DNA of 64,000 bases, taken from NCBI RefSeq assembly GCF_014270035.1, contig NZ_JACNEP010000002.1:124001-188000 (forward strand), in the 5' to 3' direction. The translations under genes were made by a program, and so were the position numbers. Positions 54,308 to 62,712 of the stretch are shown piece after piece. The stretch's first letter is position 1; the number at the start of each line of letters is the position of its first letter. Origin of the DNA: Neptunicella marina (GTDB taxonomy: Bacteria > Pseudomonadota > Gammaproteobacteria > Enterobacterales > Alteromonadaceae). The notes below the pieces were generated by a model. It was not told where the DNA came from. It worked only from the letters and a program-made list of their open reading frames with translations, and did no database searches.

Positions 54308-57300
54308 TTATTTATTAACTGACTCGTTTATCTGATGACTCTCTATTTGTCGTTTGTGACGTGGTGTTAATGCCGACTTTAAATCGCCTAATATTAGATA
54401 AAGTGCAGGCACCAACAACAACGTAATAACAGTGGCAAACAAAATACCAAAGGCCAGCGAGATAGCCATTGGGATAACGATTTGCGCCTGTAAACTACGT
54501 TCCAGAACAATAGGCATTAAACCTAAAAAGGTTGTCAGTGACGTCAGAATAATCGGACGAAAACGCTGTGCTCCCGCCTGTATGACAGAGTCAAGTAAAC
54601 TCAGCCCTTCTCGTCGGGCACGGTTTACAAAGTCGACCATAATCAGGCTATCGTTTACCACAACGCCGGTTAACGCAATAATGCCGCATAAAGACAATAC
54701 ACTTACAGCCTTACCCAGCAGTAAATGACCAATAATTGCGCCAACAATGCCAAAAGGTATAACTGACATAATGATCAAAGGCTGCGAATAAGACTTTAGC
54801 GGAATGGCCATTAATGCATAAATGGCAAAAAGAGCGAAAAATAATCCTTTTAACAAACTAAACGTCGCCTCAGCCTGTTCTTTGGATGCTCCTTCCAAAC
54901 CAAACTGTATACTTGGGTAACGTTGCAATAAATCAGGGATAAAATCAGTTGTGACTTCTTTAAGTACTTTATCCGGTTCAAGTACTGCTTTATTAACCTT
55001 GGCTGATACCGTGATAGAACGCATACCATCATGCCGGACAATTGATCCATAACCTTTGCCCATTTCAATTTCGGCGACTTCAGAGAAAGGCACTTCATCA
55101 CCATTAGCAGTGCGAATACGCATATTTTCCAGATTTCCAATGGAATTACGCTCATCTTTTGGATAACGCACCATCACTTTGAGCTCTTCATCGCCACGTT
55201 GAATACGCTGCGCTTCCGCACCATAAAATCCATAACGCACTTGTCTTGCAAGCGCATCCAGATTTAAGCCCAGTGCCTCTGCCTGTGGTTTAATTTTAAG
55301 ACGAATTTCGTCGCTACCACCAGCAAAGGTATCATTGACATCTGCGATCCCGGCAAAACTGCGCAAATGCGCTTTTAATTCGCTTGTGGCCTCACGTAGC
55401 TCATTTAAATCCGACCCGGTAAATTGCAGGGTTAAATCGGCACCGCCACCCGGTCCGCCCCCCGGAGAACCGACATCCAGAGACTTAACACCAGCAATTT
55501 CTGGCATGGCTTTACGCCATCGGTCCTGAATCTCAAATGCATCAATGTCACGGGTTTCGCCCTTAGACAACTCAACAAATACCTGACCGCCTGTTGTCCC
55601 CTGGTCGAACGCCATGTAGTGAGCCACAACACCAGACCCGGTTTCCTGTTTAAGCTGATCATTCATCTTATTTAATGAAGCCAATAAAGTATCCAGTGCG
55701 TTATCGCGCTGGGCGATAGAAGACCCCGGTTCCATTTCAATGGTGCCCATCATAAAGTCACTGGGAATATTGGGGAAAAAGACAAAACGTACCTGCCCAC
55801 CGGCAAATAAACCTATGGTAATAATAATCGCCGCGGTAAAACTGGCTAATGTGGTATAACGATTTGCCACCGCTTTTTTAAGCATGGGGACATAAGACGA
55901 GTGAATAAAGGTTTTTATACCTTCACTAAAATAATCGCGGATTTTTTGCAGACGATTGGCCTTGGATGGATCATAAGGTTCATCTTTCATATGGATTAAG
56001 TGTGCGGGCAGAATTAATTTTGACTCTATCAACGAAAAGACCAGGCACAAAATCACCACCCAGGCGATAGACTTCCAGATAACCCCAAAAGTACCCGGAA
56101 CCATCAACATCGGAGTAAAAGCAGCTACAGTTGTTAAGACACCGAATGTAGCAGGCATCGCGACTTTCTTCACACCCGCAATAACGCTGTCGGCACTGTG
56201 ACCTTTATGGTCAATTTCACTGCAAGCAGACTCCCCCATAATAATGGCATCATCCACCACTATGCCGAGCACCAGAATAAAACCAAACAAACTGATCATA
56301 TTGATGGAAAGCGAGAAATATTCCATTGGCATTAGCAGCAACGTGCCAAGAAAACATACCGGTAAACCAACGATAACCCAGAATGCCAGTCGTATTTTCA
56401 AAAACAGCGATAGCACCAGAAATACCAGCAGTGCGCCAAAAAACATGTTACTCAGCATCATGTTGAGGCGATCAGCCAGATAAAACGAACTATCCCCCCA
56501 CGAGTCCGCATAAATACCGGCCGGTAATTGTGTTTTTTTTGCGGCCAGATAGGTATTCACTGCTTCTGAGATTTTCAGCGCGTTCTGGTCACCAACGGCA
56601 TTAACCTGAACATTAATCGCGCGCTTTCCGTCAAACAAGGCATACTGGCGGTCTTCAACAAAACCATCATTAATTTTGGCTATATCACCCAAAGTAAGGC
56701 GTGTTCCATCAGCACGCGTCACCAGAACAATATCCGAAAATTGTATTCCGGTGTAAGCCTGTCCTTTTGCCCGAAGTAAAATATCACCATCTTCAGACCG
56801 AATCGAACCACCAGGAATATCAATGGACGATTGACGTATAGCGCTAACCAGCTGTTGGAACGTCAGTCCATATTCCTGCATACGTGCCTCTGAAATCTCG
56901 ATCGACATTTCATAATTGCGATCACCGACAACCTGCACATTGGTAATGCCCGGCAAATTGGCGATTTCATCACGAATTTCTTTTGCCAGTTCTTTTAGAT
57001 TTCGCTCGGTGGTATCACCGTATAAGGCTACCCAAACCACAGTTTGTGTTTGTTTCTGACGATAAATAATGGGTTTTTCTATGTTTTCCGGAAAGCTGGG
57101 AATAGCGTCTACCTGAACTTTCACTTCATCCAGCAATATTTGCGCGTCGTAGTCATCCTCGACTTCGATATTCACCGTGCCCATACCTTCACTGGCGGTG
57201 GCGGTCAGTTTTTTAATGCCTTCAAGATTTTTAACCGCTTGTTCAATTTTAATTAGCACCCCTTCTTCCACTTCTTGTGGTGCTGCGCCCAAATAAGGCA

Positions 57301-57466
57301 CCCGCACCACGATATTATTCAGTTGGAAGGTAGGAAAAACCTGCTTCTTAATCGCAAACGCGCTCATCAGGCCGCCAACAATTAAAATCCACATTAACAG
57401 GTTAGCCGCAACACTGTTACGGGCAAACCAGGCAATCATGCCTTTATGCGTATCAGTGTGGCTCAT
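54308..57466 (-). CDS. RND efflux permease, second system
   Basis: A 1052-residue RND permease with an intact proton-relay pair in TM4 (GIVVDDAIIMGES). It has the typical N-terminal RNSVAANLLMWILIVGG, a Gly-rich GSPGGGPGGGADL loop near residue 650 and GVVVNDSLIMVDFVNRA in TM10. It clearly belongs to a different RND branch from the 29627 gene (short N-terminus, different loops). Its ATG overlaps the adaptor stop by one base (TAATG). Substrate is unknown. TolC is the probable outer-membrane partner. Confidence 0.93.
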   Translation of the reverse strand: MSHTDTHKGMIAWFARNSVAANLLMWILIVGGLMSAFAIKKQVFPTFQLNNIVVRVPYLGAAPQEVEEGVLIKIEQAVKNLEGIKKLTATASEGMGTVNIEVEDDYDAQILLDEVKVQVDAIPSFPENIEKPIIYRQKQTQTVVWVALYGDTTERNLKELAKEIRDEIANLPGITNVQVVGDRNYEMSIEISEARMQEYGLTFQQLVSAIRQSSIDIPGGSIRSEDGDILLRAKGQAYTGIQFSDIVLVTRADGTRLTLGDIAKINDGFVEDRQYALFDGKRAINVQVNAVGDQNALKISEAVNTYLAAKKTQLPAGIYADSWGDSSFYLADRLNMMLSNMFFGALLVFLVLSLFLKIRLAFWVIVGLPVCFLGTLLLMPMEYFSLSINMISLFGFILVLGIVVDDAIIMGESACSEIDHKGHSADSVIAGVKKVAMPATFGVLTTVAAFTPMLMVPGTFGVIWKSIAWVVILCLVFSLIESKLILPAHLIHMKDEPYDPSKANRLQKIRDYFSEGIKTFIHSSYVPMLKKAVANRYTTLASFTAAIIITIGLFAGGQVRFVFFPNIPSDFMMGTIEMEPGSSIAQRDNALDTLLASLNKMNDQLKQETGSGVVAHYMAFDQGTTGGQVFVELSKGETRDIDAFEIQDRWRKAMPEIAGVKSLDVGSPGGGPGGGADLTLQFTGSDLNELREATSELKAHLRSFAGIADVNDTFAGGSDEIRLKIKPQAEALGLNLDALARQVRYGFYGAEAQRIQRGDEELKVMVRYPKDERNSIGNLENMRIRTANGDEVPFSEVAEIEMGKGYGSIVRHDGMRSITVSAKVNKAVLEPDKVLKEVTTDFIPDLLQRYPSIQFGLEGASKEQAEATFSLLKGLFFALFAIYALMAIPLKSYSQPLIIMSVIPFGIVGAIIGHLLLGKAVSVLSLCGIIALTGVVVNDSLIMVDFVNRARREGLSLLDSVIQAGAQRFRPIILTSLTTFLGLMPIVLERSLQAQIVIPMAISLAFGILFATVITLLLVPALYLILGDLKSALTPRHKRQIESHQINESVNK

Positions 57467-58668
57467 TAATTTTGTTCCTCTTGTTCTTTATCTGCCGATG
57501 CCGGATGTTGAGGTTTATCATCCGCCAGCCTCAGTTTCATTCCATTAACCGGATGAGGAACCGCGGAAACGATAATGTTTTCACCTTCGGCAAGACCACT
57601 GCTTATATAAGCAAAATGCTTATCCGTGCGCTGTACATTCACCTCACGAATCTCCAGTTCGCGTTTTGGTGTCATTAACAAAACGCTACCATCAATACGC
57701 AAAACATGACGGGGCACTGTGACAATATTACTGGCCTGTACACCGGTAATACTGGCTTGCACAAAACGCCCAAACTTCAAAGGAAGGTGAGTTGTGGATG
57801 ACTCTCTGGCATACGGATCATCTACCCGCGCGACCACATAAATCACGCGGCTTTGCTCATCCACGATCCCTTCACTGCGCACAATACTGCCCTTCCATTG
57901 ATTCAGTTTGCCTGCCACATTAGCCGTCAGTGTAACGTCGGGTAAACCACCCTGACTGGATTGAGCAGGTATATCCAGATACGCCATATCGTTATCACTC
58001 AGAGGTAAACGTACCTCAGCAACATCAGTTGCGTAAATCAAACCCAGCTGGCTTCCGGTGGTAATAAATTGTCCCAAATCAGCATTCTTACTGGCAACCA
58101 AACCATCAAACGGTGCTTTAATACTTGTACGTTCAAGGTTACGACGAGCACGTTCGAGGTTTGCCTCAGCGGCACGCACGCTGGCTTTTTCCTGCGCCAA
58201 TTGTGGTTTACGCAAACCGAGTTCGGTGGGTGTTAAATTTTTAACAGTGCGCCAATCTTCTTCTGCCACCTTACCTCTGGCTTGCTCTTCTTCAAGCAAC
58301 GCCTGGGCTCTGGCAAGTTCTGCCTCAGCGGCTTTCACATCCGTAATAAAATCGGACTGTTCCAGTTGTACCAGCACATCCCCTTGCTTAAACATGCCTC
58401 CTTCAATAAATTCAGGAGAAACCTTAACTATTTTGCCACTTACCTGAGCACTGAGGATGGTTTTGATACGGGGAATCACGGTACCTTGAGATTTTACTTC
58501 GAAGTCAAGGTTTTGCATTTGAACAGCTTGTACATCAACCAGAAAAGCCTTGTCTTCATGGGGCTTTTTCTCAGGTGGCTTTTTCATCGCCACTAATGCG
58601 ATTAGGACAACCACGGCCGCGAGAATAATAATAATGGGTAAAAAAGAACGAATTCTAAGGGCGCTCAT
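57466..58668 (-). CDS. RND periplasmic adaptor, second system
   Basis: A 400-residue membrane fusion protein with an N-terminal membrane anchor (about 8-28), two lipoyl halves (SGKIVKVSPEFIEGGMFKQGDVL and IKAPFDGLVASKNADLGQFI) and a helical hairpin of about 80 residues between them. A barrel domain and an acidic C-terminal tail follow. It is first in a two-gene operon with the permease, coupled by a TAATG overlap. No regulator is adjacent. Confidence 0.93.
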   Translation of the reverse strand: MSALRIRSFLPIIIILAAVVVLIALVAMKKPPEKKPHEDKAFLVDVQAVQMQNLDFEVKSQGTVIPRIKTILSAQVSGKIVKVSPEFIEGGMFKQGDVLVQLEQSDFITDVKAAEAELARAQALLEEEQARGKVAEEDWRTVKNLTPTELGLRKPQLAQEKASVRAAEANLERARRNLERTSIKAPFDGLVASKNADLGQFITTGSQLGLIYATDVAEVRLPLSDNDMAYLDIPAQSSQGGLPDVTLTANVAGKLNQWKGSIVRSEGIVDEQSRVIYVVARVDDPYARESSTTHLPLKFGRFVQASITGVQASNIVTVPRHVLRIDGSVLLMTPKRELEIREVNVQRTDKHFAYISSGLAEGENIIVSAVPHPVNGMKLRLADDKPQHPASADKEQEEQN

Positions 58669-58812
58669 ACGACTTCCAGTTCTCAGTGTTGTTTATTGAT
58701 CGTGCAATTCTAAGCCCAATCAATAAAAATTTCCCGGAAGTATGTGTTAAATTTTGTAAAAACCTGAATTATTGTAATGAGTTAAAGTGATACTTCATTT
58801 TGAGTTGGGTAT

Positions 58813-58840
58813 AAAAAAAGCCCGTTAAAGGGCTTTTTTA
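58813..58840. terminator. Terminator after the second DUF3718 gene
   Basis: AAAAAAAGCCC / GGGCTTTTTT with a six-base loop GTTAAA; the A run makes it work on the minus strand as well. Confidence 0.9.
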
Positions 58841-58854
58841 TATGTATTTTTTGC

Positions 58855-59244
58855 TTAGTTTAAACGTGAAACCAGTTCCTGACCGATTTCAGAATCAATA
58901 AAGCCGTTTGCCTGAGCCCAGTCTTTGATCGCCATACCGTCAGCTTCAGCCTGCGCTAAATCTTTCTTCGACATTTTTTTGATCATGTAGGTACCAACAT
59001 CAACCGCATTATTCTGCATTGAATAACGGATCAGGCTGCTACCACCACATGAAACACCAGTATAAAAGTCACCCAAACGCAGATTATAGTCTTTTTGCAC
59101 ACCACGCATTTTCTTGCGCAATTCACCTTTATCGTTGTTTTTCACGATAGTACAGATGTTCTGCAAATCTTCGTTCACATCAGCGAAACTCATTGGAGCA
59201 ACTAAAACACTCGATAATGCAGCTACAGTTAATAATTTTTTCAT
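58855..59244 (-). CDS. DUF3718 family exported protein, copy 2
   Basis: A 129-residue protein (ATG at 59244; a GTG three codons earlier at 59253 is an alternative with GAGG close by). The signal peptide is cleaved near SFA-DV. The mature part is about 75% identical to copy 1 by eye: NICTIVKNNDKGELRKKMRG, GVSCGGSSLIRYSM and a shared C-terminus ending in (E)LVSRLN. Both cysteines are conserved. The codon choice looks more biased towards C-ending codons than in copy 1, which suggests higher expression. Function is unknown. Confidence 0.92.
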   Translation of the reverse strand: MKKLLTVAALSSVLVAPMSFADVNEDLQNICTIVKNNDKGELRKKMRGVQKDYNLRLGDFYTGVSCGGSSLIRYSMQNNAVDVGTYMIKKMSKKDLAQAEADGMAIKDWAQANGFIDSEIGQELVSRLN

Positions 59245-59577
59245 CTTTCTCACTCGCCTCTAAAATTTTGACAGATTGTCTTGACGGAAAGAAGTTTAAA
59301 AAAACAGCAGCCTTGTTTACAGAGGGCAAAAATGTACGTGGGTATATATTTTAATAACTAATATAAGGATATTTATGCCCAAAACCAGCTAAATCAAGGT
59401 GTAAAACATAAAACCTAAAGCTATAACCCTCTATTTTATAAAGCCTTTTCGCCTATTATTAAGGTATAATTAATCAGACTTGAGTCATTTTTACCTGTAT
59501 ATGTGCTTGCTAATTTAGTGCTAGGCTAAGACTTGGTTTAATAAACTAATAACAGCAATTACACCCAGAGAAGCCAG
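59245..59577. other. Intergenic region between DUF3718 copy 2 and the MBL-fold gene
   Basis: A 333-base AT-rich region for two divergent genes. A perfect TATAAT occurs at 59465-59470 on the plus strand about 110 bases before the MBL gene, but with no good -35 at 17 bases. I see no RNA gene, repeat or ORF with a credible start. Confidence 0.5.
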
Positions 59578-60423
59578 ATGGAATTAACTTTTTACGGTGT
59601 CAGAGGTTCAACACCTGCACCAGGTGCCGATTTTATAAAATTCGGCGGTAACACTGCATGTGTACATGTAGCGCTTAATAATGGAACCGATATCATTCTG
59701 GATGCGGGTACTGGTATTATCCCTCTGGGGAAACAGCTGGCACGTAAAGCGGGTGACATTCATTTGCTGTTAACCCACAATCATTGGGACCATATTCAGG
59801 GTTTCCCATTTTTTGCGCCTATCTATCAATCCAAGCGGCAAATCCACATCACCCCAGGAATGACAACACTTAGCGAACATGATGCCATTCTTCAGCAAAT
59901 GAGCGGCACATTGTTTCCGGTAAACTATAAAGATTTACCTGCCATTATTTGTGTCAAACCGGTGAATCACGCTAATAAAAACTGGCGACTACACGGCGCA
60001 AGGATTTCACGACTAAATATGAATCATCCCGGTAGTGGCAGTTCCTACGTCATTGAAGCTGATGGAGCAAAAATAGCTTACATTACTGATAACGAGTTAT
60101 ACCCCCCTTACAAAAAAGAAACCGATTTTCTCGAATTCGTTGAATTCGCCCAACATGCCGATTTACTTATTCACGACGCTCAGTATTTATTTGCAGATAT
60201 GCCAGCAAAAGCCGGTTGGGGGCACTCTATCGCCGAAGAAGCGGTGAAACTGGCTTTGGCCTGCAAAGCTAAAAACCTTGCGTTATACAGTCACGATCCC
60301 AGCCGTACCGATAATGACTTGCTGCAGCTTGAATCCCATTGTCGCTCAGTGGTGGAAATCGCTCAAACTGAGCTGAATGTTTTTGCTGCTGCAGAAGGCA
60401 TGAGATTCGACTTCTCCATATAA
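59578..60423 (+). CDS. MBL-fold metallo-hydrolase
   Basis: A 281-residue metallo-beta-lactamase-fold protein. The zinc motif THNHWDH (H67, H69, D71, H72) is complete, with later ligands in NMNHPGS, TDNE and a C-terminal SHDPSRTDND. The N-terminus MELTFYGVRGSTPAPG is typical of a group related to cyclic nucleotide phosphodiesterases and RNase Z. The substrate is unknown. It is followed on the same strand by a patatin-like gene and a GGDEF gene with gaps of about 110 and 100 bases. Confidence 0.88.
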   Translation: MELTFYGVRGSTPAPGADFIKFGGNTACVHVALNNGTDIILDAGTGIIPLGKQLARKAGDIHLLLTHNHWDHIQGFPFFAPIYQSKRQIHITPGMTTLSEHDAILQQMSGTLFPVNYKDLPAIICVKPVNHANKNWRLHGARISRLNMNHPGSGSSYVIEADGAKIAYITDNELYPPYKKETDFLEFVEFAQHADLLIHDAQYLFADMPAKAGWGHSIAEEAVKLALACKAKNLALYSHDPSRTDNDLLQLESHCRSVVEIAQTELNVFAAAEGMRFDFSI

Positions 60424-60532
60424 TTTATTTCAATGATAAGTAGATAAATATTAAGGTGTTAACGCTTATTTACTGGCGTTAATTAACTGCCAAATGTAAG
60501 GTAGGGTCTTGTTTTAAAACTGCTTACTGGAT

Positions 60533-61660
60533 ATGACAGAAAGAAATCAATTTGCGCTGATGTTGTCGGGCGGTGGGGCCAGAGCAGCGTATCAGGTTGG
60601 AGTGTTAAAAGCCGTCACCAATTTTCTTCCACGCAATCAAAGCATTCCTTTTCCAATTATTTGTGGCACCTCTGCTGGTGCCATCAATGCAACCACGCTG
60701 GCTTGTTTTGCATCCTGTTATCATTTGGGAGTACGCAAGCTGGATTGGGTGTGGAAAAATCTGACACCATCAAAAATTTATGAAAGTGATTTTCAGGCTG
60801 TTTTTGGACACATAATAAAAAATTACTTTAAGGGCACTGACGCTGATAACTTGCCGCGCGCCACCAGCTTACTTAATAATCAGCCCTTAAGACAATTACT
60901 TCGCAAAACGCTCGATTTTGACCGGCTGGATAATAATATTCAACGCGGTGTCTTAAAAGCCATTTGCATAACGGCATCCAGTTACACTAGTCATGACTCA
61001 ATCAGTTTTTTCCAAAGCAACGAGTTTGCTGAAGGCTGGGAACGTTCAAAGCGTCGCGGACTCCCGGCCCAGCTAAATGTTGAACATTTAATGGCATCGG
61101 CGGCCATTCCTTTGGTATTCCCATCGGTTAAACTGGGTAATGATTATTTTGGTGACGGCTCAGTACATCAATTGTCACCCTTAAGTGCTCCAATACATTT
61201 AGGAGCAAATCGCATTTTTGTAATCGGGGTGGATCAGCCTGAGCCGAATTACATGCAATCGGTTAATCAACAATACCCCAGTGCGTCAAATATTGCCGGA
61301 CATTTACTGGATACGATATTTGCCGACACCTTAAATGCCGATCTTGAACGAGCCTACCGCATCAATGAAACACTTGGATTAATGACAGACAAACAGCGTG
61401 CGCAAACCCATTTGCGCCCTATAGAGTGTCTGGAAATAAATCCCAGTGAAAACTTCAACGAAATAGCGGCCAATTATTATCACCGCTTGCCAGGGGGTAT
61501 TCGTACTCTGTTACGCATGGTGGGCCTGAAGCCCGACATAGAATCGAGCTTACCCAGCTACTTATTATTTGATTCTAAATTTTGTGAAGCCTTAATCGAC
61601 GTTGGCTACCACGATGCTATGGCGCGACAGGACGAGATCCGCGACTTTTTAATGTTGTAG
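60533..61660 (+). CDS. Patatin-like phospholipase
   Basis: A 375-residue protein with the patatin catalytic dyad: oxyanion hole SGGGARAAYQ (residues 12-21), nucleophile S47 in GTSAGA and D208 in GDGSV (the family usually has DGG or DGA). No signal peptide is seen, so it probably acts in the cytoplasm or is membrane-associated, as an acyl hydrolase. The C-terminal ~130 residues are a family-specific extension. Context with an MBL hydrolase and a cyclase gives no clear pathway. Confidence 0.9.
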   Translation: MTERNQFALMLSGGGARAAYQVGVLKAVTNFLPRNQSIPFPIICGTSAGAINATTLACFASCYHLGVRKLDWVWKNLTPSKIYESDFQAVFGHIIKNYFKGTDADNLPRATSLLNNQPLRQLLRKTLDFDRLDNNIQRGVLKAICITASSYTSHDSISFFQSNEFAEGWERSKRRGLPAQLNVEHLMASAAIPLVFPSVKLGNDYFGDGSVHQLSPLSAPIHLGANRIFVIGVDQPEPNYMQSVNQQYPSASNIAGHLLDTIFADTLNADLERAYRINETLGLMTDKQRAQTHLRPIECLEINPSENFNEIAANYYHRLPGGIRTLLRMVGLKPDIESSLPSYLLFDSKFCEALIDVGYHDAMARQDEIRDFLML

Positions 61661-61760
61661 ATGTTCAAAAGGGGTTGCTGACATCTAATCAACTGGCACA
61701 ATTTTTGTATCTTGTAGTTAATTCCGGCGATTCCGTCAATAAAACGTTAGGATTAATTAG

Positions 61761-62648
61761 GTGGATCAATTAGGCCAAGTTTTTGAACACAGCTCAGATG
61801 GTGTGTTCCGCTTTCAGAACAGCAATGAAAAACAGCTGAGTTACTTTCAGCTGTATTCTATATTGCAGTCTTTTACCAACAACCTGACCATGGAAGAGTT
61901 GCTGGATAATTATGTAGAACAACTGCGCAAACATTTACCTGTAGAAGGGGTAACGGTTGAGTTTATGGGGCGGGATTATGCAAGCGGTCTGTTAGGCTTT
62001 TCAGTTATCGATGAAGATAAAGTTGATATAAATTATCAATCAGCCGCTAAAGTGAAAATTACTGGCCACCTGCCACTGAGTAACCATCAGCAACAACTCC
62101 TTCGTGATTTAAAACAATGTATTGCGGCCCCGCTAAAAATGGCGTTACAGCATGAGCAGATGAAGCGCTTGTGTTATAAAGATCAGCTTACCGGTCTGGG
62201 CAACCGCCACCAGTACAATGAAACCATTGGCCGTCATATCAGCCATTCGATGCGTAGCCACAATAGTTTTGGTTTACTGATTATCGATCTTGATCACTTT
62301 AAACAAGCCAACGACAGATATGGACACTTATTAGGCGATCAGATTCTGATGGCATTTGCCAACGTGCTAAAAGACTGCCTACGTGATACTGACTATGCTT
62401 TTCGTTTTGGTGGCGATGAGTTTTGTTGTTTGCTGGAAGATGCAGACCCGGTACTCAACCAGCGAGTGTGTATTCGAATACTAAATAGCGTGAGCATTCA
62501 ACCATTATTGGTGAATCACGGTATAACATGCAGCATAGGCAGTGCGCTGTATCAAAGTGACGATACAAGTGCTTCATTATTCCACCGCGCAGATGAAGCC
62601 ATGTACGCGGCGAAGCAAGCAGGCAAAAATTGCATTAAGTGCGTTTAA
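61761..62648 (+). CDS. GGDEF diguanylate cyclase with GAF-like N-terminus
   Basis: A 295-residue soluble protein. The start codon is GTG at 61761 with AGGA about eight bases upstream. Residues 25-135 look like a degenerate GAF-type sensor domain. A GGDEF domain follows from LCYKDQLTGLGNR, with active site FRFGGDEF and an inhibitory RxxD site (RDTD), so it should make cyclic-di-GMP and be feedback inhibited. It is the fourth GGDEF locus in the window. The gap before it is about 100 bases, and it is convergent with tilS. Confidence 0.93.
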   Translation: MDQLGQVFEHSSDGVFRFQNSNEKQLSYFQLYSILQSFTNNLTMEELLDNYVEQLRKHLPVEGVTVEFMGRDYASGLLGFSVIDEDKVDINYQSAAKVKITGHLPLSNHQQQLLRDLKQCIAAPLKMALQHEQMKRLCYKDQLTGLGNRHQYNETIGRHISHSMRSHNSFGLLIIDLDHFKQANDRYGHLLGDQILMAFANVLKDCLRDTDYAFRFGGDEFCCLLEDADPVLNQRVCIRILNSVSIQPLLVNHGITCSIGSALYQSDDTSASLFHRADEAMYAAKQAGKNCIKCV

Positions 62649-62712
62649 ATCTAAATTACATTTTTAGCGATTTACCAATCTTATCCGGACGGCAATAATT
62701 TGCCGTGTGGTT

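Noticed and set aside
60459-60482. Stem TTAACGC / GCGTTAA between the MBL and patatin genes as a terminator
   Set aside because: It has only seven pairs and no T tract, so it is too weak to call.
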